64,000 nt of DNA from Magnaporthiopsis rhizophila (lineage: Eukaryota > Ascomycota > Sordariomycetes > Magnaporthales > Magnaporthaceae): positions 1 to 64,000 of the forward strand of contig PYSS01000130.1 in assembly GCA_003049465.1 (NCBI GenBank), in the 5' to 3' direction. The position numbers and the translations under genes were made by a program. Under the pieces are notes generated by a model, which was not told the DNA's origin, searched no databases, and saw only the letters and a list, made by a program, of their open reading frames with translations. Below, piece after piece: positions 1 through 11,200 of the stretch; the stretch's first letter is position 1; the number at the start of each line of letters is the position of its first letter.

Positions 1-1660
1 GGGCGGGGGGGGGGCGCCTACGTTTAGCTTCAGGAGGATCTTCTCGGAGTCAGACGCCCACGCGCCTAGCATTGGGCACAAGCTCACGCATGCTGTGAGT
101 GTGGTTCGATTTTATCCTGCGCGCCAACTTCGTGTGCATCGCGTCGCCAGAACCCCAGTGACGAGCTTGTTCGACAAGAACCATTGACATCCCTGCTTCC
201 AAGATGTCTCGGGTTTCCGCCGTCTCCTCTTATCCTTGCTACTTGCTTGTCTTTCAGGCTTTTCCTTTCCACCTCGATTACGTTCCAATCATTCGGCGCA
301 CCACTGGTTTAGGCGGCAGCGAGGTAGAATCGACAAGGCGAACAATGGAGAAGCGGTACCTGCAGGAAAACGGACGCGAGGCTCCTGTGACCACAAGCCT
401 TCCGCGGCACACCCGTAAATTACTGTGCGATGTGATCTCGGGATCGACAGGGCCGCATGCTGGTTTCTGCTTAGCGCGAAGGGGCAAACAGATCGATTGG
501 CGATTGCCTGCCCGCCAGGGACGTCAGCCGAGGTCGAGAGACCAGGAAGAAAAGCGCCTGACGCTATCCTGATAGTTATTGCATCTTTTCTGGATGTCGG
601 TCACTCCGGCACTGCCATTCTCGGAGCTAATTGTATCCGCTTGGAGTTCCTGCCATAAGCAAAATCGCTTCGCGGGTAAGCACTTGGCTGAGCTGCTCCC
701 TGGTGAGGTTAGAGGTACTTCGTGGGCCATTCCCCCGTGGAAGTCAGAATCTCCACACGGGGTTCCCAGAATGGACAGTCGGTGCCGTCTTTCAATACAA
801 CAAGAAACAGACACCGTATCTCCGGCAGCTGCCTACGAGCCTCATCCGTTTGATCGATAAAATCTCGTGTGCTTGACCTCTCATAGTTCTATCTGGTGCC
901 TTTCTCGGGCTGGGGGTCCGATCCTGCGGGACACCCGCGCCGCAGCAGCGACTGGTGAGATTCGGTATATCCTAAAGCGGAAAGCCCTCTGGGCCAAATG
1001 GAGATACTGAAGCTCGTATTGGGAGTCATCATTGCTCTTTTGGCCGTCATAAACACGTACCTATCTCTTGGAACCCCGAGGACCACTCAATATTCGGTTG
1101 GTGGATGTAGGAGAGGGACGCCGAGAACCAGGCTAGTCCAACAGGAGCAAACTCAGGTGCGATATCGCTTTCAGAATACGGCCATTGATGGAGCAATAAC
1201 CACTCCACTTGAACATCATGTATTCCTGTCTCGGATACCGAGAAAGAGGGATCCAGGGGAGAGAGAGGACGGCAGGCGCAAGCTATCGAAATGATTGGAT
1301 ATCTCACGGAATTACCCTAATCCTTCGCATGGAGTCCTTTTGTGACGGCTCAGTGGACTGATGCGCCCCTGTCTTAGACGGGGAATTCCAGGAAGGTATC
1401 TCACACCGAGGGGAAAAAAAACCAGCCATCCATTAATCTGATATGCCAGGAGTATCGTACCTGCATCACGCGTCCTCCCGAAGGACATTGCATTCCGAGT
1501 ATATAAGACGCGACTACGTGTCTCAACCTTCAGATGTGTTCGGACAGCAGCAGCGGCAACGGGAAGACTCTCGCCTCGAAGCACCAGGACAGCTCTTCCA
1601 AGACACCTACGCTTCCTCCACCTAAGACTAACATCCTTCGGTCTCTCATTTCTCATAAAC
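1..1660. other. 5' flank, no gene supported
   Basis: No open frame here has recognisable protein similarity or convincing codon structure. A short frame at 998-1294 (+) begins with a hydrophobic stretch (residues about 6-24) that could be a membrane or signal segment, but the rest is not protein-like, so it is not called. The last 160 bases are the promoter and CT-rich leader of the glycosidase gene that follows. Confidence 0.5.
1499..1506 (+). promoter_or_regulatory. TATA box of the GH128 gene
   Basis: A TATATAAG sequence lies about 155 bases before the ATG at 1661 and is followed by a pyrimidine-rich leader, the usual arrangement for strongly regulated secreted-protein genes in filamentous fungi. 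Assigned by sequence and position only. Confidence 0.5.
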
Positions 1661-2719
1661 ATGAAGGTCATCATCCTCGCCACGCTGCCGGTCCTGGCCG
1701 TGCTTGCCGCTCCGGCCCCCGCCGCCGATCCCTTCCAGATCACCAGGCCCAGCGGGGCTGATATGGCTGTCATCTCCAGCATTGAGCCCGACCACGTTGA
1801 CAAGGGAGGCGTCACGTTGGGACCTGTCGTCCCGACCGAGCAAGACATCCGGACCCCGCCGGAGGGCGTCATCGACGACAAAGAGGCCGAGCTGGCGTTC
1901 CCGATCAACTCCACCTTGGGCAACGCCGAGGGCGTCCTGACGCGCCGAACGGATGCCCCTTACAAGATCAAGAAGGGACTGGCCTACAACAACGGCGGCA
2001 TCACAAACGTCCTTTCCAAGCCCGGATCTGCCACCTGGGCGTATAACTGGGGCGCCGCCATGAATGCGCCAAAGTTTCAACAGATCCCCATGTGTTGGGG
2101 TGTCGGATCCGGATGCGATGCTGCCGGCATCAACAAGAAGATCGACAAGGGCGATACCCCCTGGGTTCTGGGCTACAACGAACCGGACGAGACCAACGCC
2201 AACGGCGGCTCCAACAGGACGCCTCGCCAGGCGGCCGACAACTGGGGCAAGGACATGTTCCGGTTCCAGACCCGGGGGCCGAAGCTCGTGTGCCCGGCCA
2301 TCAGCAGCTGGAACACCGACAAGGGCCACACGGGCGGCCCGGCCGGGCTGCAGTGGCTCAAGCAGTTTGTGGGCGCGGCCAGCAAGCCCTCGTACTACAG
2401 GTGCGGTGCCCAGGCCCTGCACTGGTACGGAGCGCAGGGAGAGTCGGCGGCCCGCCAGGCCCAGCTGTTTATCGACTACATCGCCTATGCGCACGTCGAG
2501 GTCGACAAGATGTACGGCACTACCATGCCCATCTGGGTCACCGAGTTCTCACCGCTCCCCATCGGAAACGTGCAGATGATGGCCGACTTCTTGAAGATTG
2601 TCATCCCGTGGATGAACAAGCAAAGTTGGATTCACCGCTACTCCCCTTTCATGGCCGAGCACCTCGTCACCAACGGGAAGCTCAACAATGCTGGAAACGT
2701 CTTCGTTGACACCAAGTAA
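1661..2719 (+). CDS. Secreted GH128 family glycoside hydrolase (Asl1-like, probable beta-1,3-glucanase)
   Basis: A 352-residue intronless protein. Residues 1-22 form a signal peptide (hydrophobic core then APAPAA). A variable stretch of about 75 residues follows, ending in a dibasic RR at 95-96, and then the conserved catalytic domain. The motif LGYNEPDE places the predicted acid/base at Glu174, and WVTEF places the predicted nucleophile at Glu295; both match the glycosyl hydrolase catalytic core family represented by S. pombe Asl1 and GH128 beta-1,3-glucanases. The likely role is hydrolysis or remodelling of cell-wall or extracellular beta-1,3-glucan; the exact substrate is inferred. The dibasic site suggests Kex2-type removal of a propeptide. 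A TATA box and CT-rich leader precede the ATG. An 18-base T run lies just past the stop. Confidence 0.88.
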   Translation: MKVIILATLPVLAVLAAPAPAADPFQITRPSGADMAVISSIEPDHVDKGGVTLGPVVPTEQDIRTPPEGVIDDKEAELAFPINSTLGNAEGVLTRRTDAPYKIKKGLAYNNGGITNVLSKPGSATWAYNWGAAMNAPKFQQIPMCWGVGSGCDAAGINKKIDKGDTPWVLGYNEPDETNANGGSNRTPRQAADNWGKDMFRFQTRGPKLVCPAISSWNTDKGHTGGPAGLQWLKQFVGAASKPSYYRCGAQALHWYGAQGESAARQAQLFIDYIAYAHVEVDKMYGTTMPIWVTEFSPLPIGNVQMMADFLKIVIPWMNKQSWIHRYSPFMAEHLVTNGKLNNAGNVFVDTK

Positions 2720-3442
2720 GAGTTGGGGAGCATTGCGGCTCTTGTTGGTGCTGAACATTGGACGGATAATCGCGAGCTGGGGGATTTTTTTTTTTTTTTT
2801 TTTTGGCTGTAAAATTTCTCTACGGAAATCCCCCGCCGATGTAGACGCACTTTCCAAGGAGTTGCATCGTGCCTCGCTGTTTTGTTGGCTACCTAGTATG
2901 TACTATAAAGGGGGGCATAAATGTCAATTAACGTTCCCTGGCAGTTCTGACCCATGACGGGTGGAAGATGGCGAAAAAAAAAACGACAAAGGGGGTCGTG
3001 ACCTCCGTCTTTTCTCGTGTTAACGGCATTTTATGGAGCCTCAGGTCGGGGTGGCCGCTGGAACACCGGCAACCGTCCCCGCAACCTACCGCAACCGTTC
3101 AGGGGTCCGCCTTGCCTGCTACCCTGCTTGGCCAGGACAGCCAAAACCACGATCCGCAAAATGCGACGAGCATGAACGACTCCACTGTATTGGCTCGTGC
3201 GGATGAACTGACGATTCGTCTTTGGTTAGGGACAAAAAAGGGGTTAGGCACCTGACTGGCACGACGGGCATTTTGTATATAAACCTGAGCGGTTCTGCGG
3301 TTGCTTCTCTCGTTTTCCTCTTGCTCTTCAGCCCTTTCACAGGTAGCCCAACATTACATTCGCTTTTTACAAAGACACTACTCTCGCTTTATACCCATAC
3401 TACATATTCCCACTCCCACCTAATCCTTTCAATACCTTCAAG
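2720..3442. promoter_or_regulatory. Intergenic region with promoter of the next secreted-protein gene
   Basis: It contains a poly-T tract (about 2787-2804) after the glycosidase gene. A TATATAAA box lies at about 3275-3282, followed by a long CT-rich leader up to the ATG at 3443. No additional gene is seen. Confidence 0.5.
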
Positions 3443-3874
3443 ATGCGCTTCTCCGCCGCCACCGTCTCCGCCGTCCTGTTCGGCGCCGCCCTGGCCGCCC
3501 CAGCTGCCCAGACCGACGGCGGTCCCAACGAGAGCATCACCATCCAAAACTTCAAGTCCACCCCCAAGGACCTGAGCAAGAAGAGCCCCATCATCGAGGT
3601 CAGCTTCGAGATCGTCTCCCACCGCAAGGAGGGCGTGAAGGCCTACGTCTGCAGCGCCTCCAACCCCGACGGCCTCACCCCGGACGACCTCCCCAACTGC
3701 ACCAACTACGAGCAGACCGACGGCTACAGCTTTCAGTACCTTGCCACCGGTCAGTGGGCAACCTACATGCAGATCTTCCACCAGATTGGTCCTGCTGTCG
3801 GCCGCTCCGGCTTCATTGTCATCCCGGCCCAGTGCACCGGGACGTGCCAGATCGAGGCGGCCCTGCACGTCTGA
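3443..3874 (+). CDS. Small secreted cysteine-containing protein, function unknown
   Basis: A 143-residue intronless protein. Residues 1-19 are a clear signal peptide (AALAAPA at the probable cleavage site). The mature part has exactly four cysteines (70, 86, 131, 135), enough for two disulfides, and two N-glycosylation sequons (Asn29, Asn85). It contains alternating hydrophobic patterns suggestive of beta-strands (for example SITIQNF, IEVSFEIV, GFIVIP). The size, fold pattern and Cys70/Cys86 spacing recall the Alt a 1-like secreted beta-barrel family of ascomycetes, but the C-terminal pair is closer together than in that family, so the assignment is only a suggestion. The well-formed TATA box and leader suggest a gene that can be strongly expressed. 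It lies 0.7 kb downstream of the secreted glycosidase, on the same strand. Confidence 0.8.
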   Translation: MRFSAATVSAVLFGAALAAPAAQTDGGPNESITIQNFKSTPKDLSKKSPIIEVSFEIVSHRKEGVKAYVCSASNPDGLTPDDLPNCTNYEQTDGYSFQYLATGQWATYMQIFHQIGPAVGRSGFIVIPAQCTGTCQIEAALHV

Positions 3875-4688
3875 TGGAGAAAGCGCATAGTCTACTTCAC
3901 CGCAAATGTACAGGACGAGGGCATTCCGATGCTTTTCGTGGGAATATCAATGATAGGGTCTTGCAAGTAGTGTCTCTCAATCCAACTGGGCTTGCTCCTA
4001 CAAACCTTTATGCGTATGCGTGCTCTGTCTGTTTCTGCTTTGTGGGAGAGGGGTTGGGCGGAGGCGCCGACGGAGGGAGCAGCCATGCATTTTTTTCAGC
4101 CCAGTATCCCATCACCAATAAATGCCAGTGGTCAGTACAGCCTATAGTGCCCTGGAGTATATGACCGGACTTTCGTCGAGTCCCCAAGGCGGTTAGATAT
4201 GCCTTCAGCACCAAACGATGTAATGGGGTCTAGGCAGTTGACTTGCATGTGGAGGATCTGCGTACAATTTCCCAATTAGGAATGTATGTCAACTCGAGCG
4301 ACTGGAAACGGGATGGAGTTGGTGCCGAAGAGTCGCGAATTTGGCGATGTCGATGTGGTTAATTTGATAGGTGGGACACCCAATTGGGAGGAATGCTGCT
4401 GACATGATAGAAGAGGCAGCATGCGGAGATTTGGCCGACTGATATAGATACTGCTGGAGAAAATATTAACACGGGAGACGGGGATGGATTGAAAATGAGT
4501 TTTCTGAAGGTATGCTTTAGCAGGGATACGTCCCGGAAAGTGGGTCAGCGGTATGACAGATAAAGATATTTCAGTTGATAAGGGTTTTTTTCTGCCGACT
4601 GCTCCAGCTCCCCGAACACCTAACCGAACTGGCAGACTTCTAGGACGGCAACGGCTATCCCCGCCGCGCCCCGCGATCGGCCGAGAAA
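3875..4688. other. Intergenic, no gene seen
   Basis: About 0.8 kb between the small secreted protein and DBP7. It holds the 3' flank of the former and a short GC-rich leader immediately before the DBP7 ATG. No protein-like frame was found. Confidence 0.5.
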
Positions 4689-7175
4689 ATGGCGGACGAC
4701 GGCATGCTCCTCAACTTCGAGATCGGGGACGACGCCTTCAAGCCCCAAATCAAGTTCAAAGGCGGCCGCTGGAGGGACCGAGTGCGGGCGCAGAAAAGCG
4801 CGAAGCGGGGTCTGGACGGCGGATCGACTAGAGGGAACGAGGCAGGCGGCGGCAAGACGGATGCGCAGCGGCCTGCAAAAAGACAGAGGATCGGAGAGGG
4901 CGACGGGGACGCAGAGCGCCGCCAGCGGCAGGGCCCCAGCGCCGGCGCCAGGAGCCAGCAGACAAGGTCTCAGCACGTCACCTCTCGTCTCTTCTCCGCG
5001 AACCCGACGGCCGTGACGAATTTCGACGAGAAACCGACCCCTGACGAACCCACCCAGCCTATCCAGCCGTCCAATGCGCCCTTGTCGGATGAGGCAGCAA
5101 CGTTCCACGCCCTCGGGCTGTCGCGGCGCATCGCCTTGCATCTGTCCTCCAAGCTCGAGATGAAGGCCCCGACCTCGATCCAGAAAAACACGGTGCCGCG
5201 GCTTATCAAGGACGACAGCGACGTCTTCCTACAGGCCCAGACAGGCTCGGGAAAGACGCTTGCGTATCTGCTGCCTATAGTGTCGCGAATACTGGCTCTC
5301 AGTGAAAGCCAGGACGGGAGTGTCGACAAGCAGAAACACAAGAAGATCAATCGCAACTCGGGCCTGTTCGCGATCATCCTGGCTCCCACCCGCGAGCTGT
5401 GCAAACAAATAGCTACGGTGCTGGAGAAGCTCCTGCGGTGTACTCCCTGGATCGTCGGCACCACGGTCATCGGCGGCGAGAGCAAGCATAAGGAGAAGGC
5501 GCGGTTGCGCAAGGGCGTCAACATCCTGATCGCAACCCCCGGGCGGCTGACGGATCATCTGGACCACTCCAAGATGCTGGACGTCGGCACCGTCCACTGG
5601 CTCGTGCTCGACGAGGGTGACAGACTGATGGAGATGGGCTTCGAGGAGGACCTCAGGACGATCGTGGGCAAGATCCGCAAAGAGCCGCTCCGGGAGGAGA
5701 ACAAGGATGGGGTGGTGCTGGGCGCGGGTCTGCCCAAGAGACGCGTGACGGTGCTCTGCTCAGCAACCATGAAAATGAACGTGCAGAAGCTCGGCGAGAT
5801 CAGCCTGGTCGATGCCGTCCACATCACAGCAGCAACCCGCGACGGCGAAGGCGAGACGGCAGAAGGCAACGAGGCCAACGACGTTGTTTTCACGGCGCCG
5901 TCCCAGCTCAAGCAGTCCTACCTTGTCGTGCCCGCAAAGCTGCGCCTGGTAACCCTAATCGCTCTGCTCAAATCCTCATTCGCAAGAAAAGGGTCTGTTA
6001 TGAAAGCCATCGTGTTCATCTCCTGCGCCGACTCGGTCGACTTCCACTTTAATTTACTCCGGCAACCTTCAGAATTGCCCACAGCAACTCTGGCTGGAGA
6101 CGCCGAAGCCTCTTCTAAAAAACCGCCTGCATCATCGCACATCGAGACCACCGTCGCCCGGGCGTGCTACATCTCCTCACCCGCTAACCCGAGCATAACA
6201 TTGCACAGGCTGCACGGCTCGCTGTCGCAGCCGGTGCGGACGGCGACCCTCCAGGCCTTCACCACGGCCAAGGACCCGGCCGTTCTGATAACAACCGACA
6301 TATCCTCTCGAGGCCTCGACGTGCCGGCCGTCGACCTCGTGATCGAGTACGACCCCTCCTTCAGCGTCGCCGACCATGTCCACCGCATAGGCCGCACCGC
6401 CCGCGCGGGCCGTCCAGGCAAGGCGATGCTCTTCCTGCAGCCCGGCTGCGAGGAGGGCTACATGTCGCTGCTCCACTCGGCCAACCCCGTGGCGCCGCAG
6501 CTCTACGACACGGTGCTCCAGGCGGGGCTCGCGTCCGACGTCGATCTACCGCCTGTGCCAGCCGCTGCCAACGCCGAGGGCGGGGACGACGGCTCGGCTC
6601 CGCAGCAGCAGCTCAAGGAGACCGAAACCAAACGGCAGGATGTAAAGAAGAAGCAGACCTGGACGTCGCGCGCCGAGGCCCTGCAGCTGCATCTCGAGCA
6701 GCGCCTCCTGGCCTCGGACGCGTCGGCCAAGGGTGGCAAGAAGGCGGGGTCGAAACATCAGCAGAAACACCAGAAAAAACCACCGCCCGTCAAGGTGGGA
6801 GGCGGCAGAGGCCCTGCGAACACCACGCTCCTCAACGCGGCGCGGCAGGCGTTCCAGTCGCACATCCGCGCGTACGCGACGCACATCCACGAGGAGCGCG
6901 CCTTCTTCGACATCACGCAGCTGCACCTCGGCCACACGGCCAAGAGCTTCGGCCTACGCGAGGCTCCCGCCGGCATCGGCGGCGGCGTCGTCCAGAGGCG
7001 CTCGCACAAGGCGTCGGCGGCGCCCTCTGCCGCTAGAGGGAACAAATCCAACGGTGGTGGCGGACGTGGCTCTGACGACGAGGGAGGGAACGGCGTTGAC
7101 GAGGATGCGCTCACGAGGATGAAGATGAAGATGAAGATGGTTGGTAGCGGCGCCTCCGAGTTCAACATTGGCTAG
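4689..7175 (+). CDS. DBP7: ATP-dependent RNA helicase Dbp7 (DDX31 family), 60S ribosome assembly
   Basis: An 828-residue intronless DEAD-box helicase. The basic, low-complexity N-terminus (1-130) precedes the Q-motif region (PTSIQ, 161-165). Then come motif I AQTGSGKT (183-190), Ia APTRELCKQ (about 232-240), Ib TPGRL, motif II DEGD (308-311), motif III SAT (358-360), LHGSL (508-512), TTDISSRGLDVP, and motif VI HRIGRTARAGR (565-575). Motif II reads DEGD in place of DEAD. The long C-terminal extension ends in ASEFNIG, a tail characteristic of fungal Dbp7. The yeast protein acts in the nucleolus on pre-60S particles during 27S rRNA processing. Two large inserts (about 380-400 and 455-500) are Ser/Gly/Glu-rich loops. 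The ATG at 4689 is the first in frame and gives the conserved short acidic N-terminus. Confidence 0.95.
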   Translation: MADDGMLLNFEIGDDAFKPQIKFKGGRWRDRVRAQKSAKRGLDGGSTRGNEAGGGKTDAQRPAKRQRIGEGDGDAERRQRQGPSAGARSQQTRSQHVTSRLFSANPTAVTNFDEKPTPDEPTQPIQPSNAPLSDEAATFHALGLSRRIALHLSSKLEMKAPTSIQKNTVPRLIKDDSDVFLQAQTGSGKTLAYLLPIVSRILALSESQDGSVDKQKHKKINRNSGLFAIILAPTRELCKQIATVLEKLLRCTPWIVGTTVIGGESKHKEKARLRKGVNILIATPGRLTDHLDHSKMLDVGTVHWLVLDEGDRLMEMGFEEDLRTIVGKIRKEPLREENKDGVVLGAGLPKRRVTVLCSATMKMNVQKLGEISLVDAVHITAATRDGEGETAEGNEANDVVFTAPSQLKQSYLVVPAKLRLVTLIALLKSSFARKGSVMKAIVFISCADSVDFHFNLLRQPSELPTATLAGDAEASSKKPPASSHIETTVARACYISSPANPSITLHRLHGSLSQPVRTATLQAFTTAKDPAVLITTDISSRGLDVPAVDLVIEYDPSFSVADHVHRIGRTARAGRPGKAMLFLQPGCEEGYMSLLHSANPVAPQLYDTVLQAGLASDVDLPPVPAAANAEGGDDGSAPQQQLKETETKRQDVKKKQTWTSRAEALQLHLEQRLLASDASAKGGKKAGSKHQQKHQKKPPPVKVGGGRGPANTTLLNAARQAFQSHIRAYATHIHEERAFFDITQLHLGHTAKSFGLREAPAGIGGGVVQRRSHKASAAPSAARGNKSNGGGGRGSDDEGGNGVDEDALTRMKMKMKMVGSGASEFNIG

Positions 7176-7761
7176 TCCCGTGTCTCAAGGAGGTGTTCGG
7201 TCCGAGTAATATCTGCGTACAAGCATTCCATGTTCGCAACATCAGCGGCCATTGCTCTTAGAAGCATCATCGCTCTTCTTTCTGGGAGGATTACAATGAA
7301 ATATTCTTATTATACACAGAGCAACTGCGCCCGCTGTCGCAGCATGTGCATGTTCAGGCCGCGTCTTGCAAGCATGGGATCCATCTTCTCGTCAGCCTTT
7401 TTGGTCATCAAATCAACGACCATGGCCCAAACACCCCCCTCCCGACTGAACCAGAACAATCCTCATTTCCCATGCCTGCCTGCATTGCCCCTTCGCGGAT
7501 GCTGCCCAAACCAAAACCCATGCAATTTCCCCGTTCCCGACCCATGAACCCAAGAAAAATGCACCGCGATTCCTTCAGCGATCCCTTTGCCCATGTCCCA
7601 GTTGCTCTTTTAGATCTTAGGTTTCGTTTCGTTAGTATGCGGAGTGGAGATTTGTCTATGAGGTAGATGGCGATCGACCTCTTTCAAGTAAATGAGAATC
7701 CGAACAAAGAAGGCGGCTCAAGCCAGAGGGTAATACCTCGGCTGGCCATTGACAGGTGATG

Positions 7762-7810
<49 letters not shown>

Positions 7811-8247
7811 NAAAAAAAAAAAAAAAAAAAAAAAAAAACGAAAAAGGAGAACCCAAGAAAAAGCATGTTGACCCGGGAAAGCCGCTCCGCACACCATAAA
7901 CGCCGTCCAACCCAAAACCTGCAATTTTATGAAAATGGTGACGATGGGAGCTAGGAAGAGAAAAGAGAAATGCATACCACCGGTGACTGGAATAGCATCA
8001 AGAAGCAAAATGCACAGACTAACACGGACAAAAGAGAGTGCGCGCTTGTTGTTATGGGCCAGGTGTAAAAAGAAAAAGAGAGAAAAGAAAAAAACAGCAA
8101 CAAACACCTGGGACAGCCTGCCGAGGTCCCCGCCTCCCATGTTTTTTTGTTAACAGCCACCGGGGTATCACGACACATTTGACCAAAGTAATTAGGGACA
8201 ATTCCACAAACACAAGAAAAAGCGCGCAAGAAAGATCCTGACACAGC
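7176..8247. other. Intergenic between convergent genes, with long poly-A tract
   Basis: About 1.1 kb between the stop codons of DBP7 and the PPR gene. It contains a 77-base A tract (7762-7838) interrupted by one unresolved base N at 7811. No gene is supported. Confidence 0.6.
7762..7838. repeat. Poly-A homopolymer with one ambiguous base
   Basis: A run of A with a single N at 7811. Its true length is unreliable because homopolymers of this size are commonly mis-assembled. Confidence 0.9.
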
Positions 8248-11200
8248 CTAGGCGGTAGCGGCAGCAGCAGCAACAGCAGCCTCCTCAGCAGCCGCACCGC
8301 CACCACCGCCGCCAAGCAGCTCAAGCACCTTGTTGACGACGGCGCTCGGGTAGCCACGCGACAGCATCTCGGTGACAACGCCGTTGGCACCCTCGCGCTG
8401 CTCGACGGCGAGGTAGGCGCGCGTCATGGCCTCATAGGTGCTGGGCTCGCGGCGCTCACGGCCAACAGCCTCGTACACCTCCCTAGCCTTGTCAATCTTG
8501 TGCTCGGCGGCCCAGCCGTGGATCAACGTGTTGGCGATGTATGGCGTCATCTCGATGCGACGGCGACGCATCTCGGCCAGAGCAGCGGTGGTGTCGGCCA
8601 CGCGATGGTTTGCAACCATGGCCTCAAACAGGGCCTGGAAGAGGCAGGCGGAGGAGGGGATGGATGAGTCCTTCATCACCGAGTCGAATACTCGCTGAGC
8701 GCCGGCCATGTCGTGGAGGACGCACCCGCGGGCGTGGATGAGCGAGGCGTAATGGACGGGCTCTGGCGACTGGCCCGAGGCGCGGATCCGATCCAGGACC
8801 GCCTCGGCAGCCGTCATGTTGACGGGCTCCAGCGTCGCGTGGGTGTCGACCAGCAGCTTGTAGGTGTGTGCTGTGGGCGAGATGCCCTTTGCCATCATGC
8901 GCTCGTAGTACGAGAGCACCTTGGACTTGTCGCGCTTGGTCGTCAGGAAGAACTGCATCATGCTGTTGTATGGGGCAGGGCGGGCCTTGTAGTTGGGCAT
9001 CGACTCCATCTCATCAAACAGCTCCTCGGCAAACTTGTCGTCCGAGACGCGACACAAGGCGTTGACAATGGTGCCGTAGGTGACCGAGGTGGGGCGGATG
9101 GCAAGAGCTCGCATTTCGGCGAAATAGAACAGACAGTCGTCAATGCGCCGAGCCTTGCCCAGCTTGCCGATGAGGGCATTGTACAGGAACGATGTCGGCT
9201 CGACGCCCTCGGCTTTGGCGCGCTGGAAGATCTTGACGGCCTCGGACGCTTCGTCGAACGTCTTTGTTGACTCCTTCAGGGTAGTAATGTACAGGCCGAA
9301 GGTGTTGGCGGAAGGGGAAGCACCGATGGAGAGAAGCTGGATATGGTACTGCTCGGCCATGGGGCGGTTGCCCAGCGTCAGACAGGCGCCAACCATGGCG
9401 TCGAGGATAGAGGACCACCCATAGCGGACAACGGCATACTGCGACTGCAGAGGCACGTCGGCAGCGGCCATGGCCAGAATGTCGTTGCAGAGGTCCATCT
9501 TGCCATCGCGGGCGGCGGCAGAGATCAGCTTGGCATACGTGATATACCTCGGGTGGCGGCCTGCCCGACGGATGTTGCGAAACCGGTTCAGAGCGTCGTT
9601 CAGCTTGGGACCCTTGCGTCCATGAGAACCCTCAAGATCATCGGCGATCAGCGATGAGCCCTTGAAGTCGGTGTTGTGGGCGTAAGGGTCGAAGGTGTCT
9701 TCGAGGCTGGAGGTAGTAGCACTAGACTCGAAGGGCGAGGTGGACAGGGCGTGGGTAGGATACGAGGCGATAGATGCGACCTCACGGGGATCCGCGATGC
9801 CACGCTGAGCCATGAACCGACCGACAAACTCGGAAGCTTCGTCGACCTCCTCAAGGACCTGCGGCTGCGCGTCGGCAAGAGCCCTGATCCGTTCGAACAT
9901 CATCTCGGATTGTGTTAAACCCTCGGCGACCTGGCCGGAGCCAATCATTGCTACGGCATACATGGCCGTGGGCTCGATGAGGCTGGACGTCACCTGCACC
10001 TCCGGGCTGCTGAGAACATTCCAGTACCTCGATGCCGCAGCGACATCGCCCTGGCGAACGCTGAGGGCGAGCAGAGCAATTGCGGGGGTGTTGCTCATCA
10101 GCATGGGTTGGGGCAGATTGGCAAACGCCGCGACCGCCGTGTGCATGTCGCCGCTGTCGGCAGCTTTGCTGGCAACATTGCTCATGGTCTGCGCCCTCGT
10201 CTGGTCCTCGACCGCTTGGGCCCACATCAGTGCCTCCTCGAAGATGCCCCTGTGTAAAAAGCCCTCGACGAAGCCTGCGCTGATGATGGCGTCCTTGATG
10301 TCCACAGCCCGAACACCATACTGCTTGATGATCTTCTCGTAGAACTTCATGGCGCCCTCCAGCTTGTCCGAGATGACGTAGGCATTGATAACCGCAGCGT
10401 ACACCTCAACATCGAGTCGGTCGAGCAGAGTGGGCAATCCATTGTCGTTGGCAACGGCAAGGGTCTTGTACTCGCTGTAGCACTCAACCGCGCTGACCAG
10501 GTCGCCCGAGACGGCAAATGCGGTGATCATAGCCGGGAATGTCGCGGCGAACGGGACGGCGTGGCTATGCTCCATGTGCTCGAACAGCTGGAGCATGTCG
10601 GAAACGCGGCCTGACTGGGCGCAAGCGGAGATGAGCTCGTGGTACGTCTCGGACGAATAGACCGCCTCGTTCTCCAGAACGGAGTTGTCGAAAAGCTTGA
10701 TGGCGAGGTCCAGGCGGTCGTCCTCGGAGAGGATTGCGTGCTCGAGCTCGTGCGAGGCGAGCATGAACCGTCCTGGCTCGTCCATTCCACCAAACCGCGC
10801 ACGCTTCTCCTCCAGAGACGTCTTCAGGGATCCAACCTCGAGCGAGCGCGAGGCAAGAAGACCAACCAGGATGTTGTAGGTGTCGCTGTCCGGGGCCACT
10901 TTGCGGCGGAGCATGTCTGCGTAAACATCCAGGGCCTTGGACACGACCTCGATCTTCTGCCTGGGTAGTTGAATAGCAGCCGTAAGGAGGGCATTGTAGG
11001 CTGTTGGTGTTGGCTGAACGCCAGCAACGAGCATGGCCTCGAAGACAACGGGGATCTCGGTATATCGGGCAGACTCGGCAAGCTTGCTCAAGTGGTTGGA
11101 GTAGGTTAGAGACTGAGGGTCTACTTGCTCGACTGGCGGTGGCGGCGGCGTTGCTGTCCTCTGGATGCTGGCGGGTGTCCTGGTCCCCGAGACGGGTGTG

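Noticed and set aside
998..1294. 98-codon frame with hydrophobic N-terminus
   Set aside because: After the first 25 residues the sequence is not protein-like, and there is no promoter or splice evidence.
1646..2494. 282-codon open frame on the - strand
   Set aside because: It is the antisense shadow of the GC-rich GH128 gene and has no protein character of its own.
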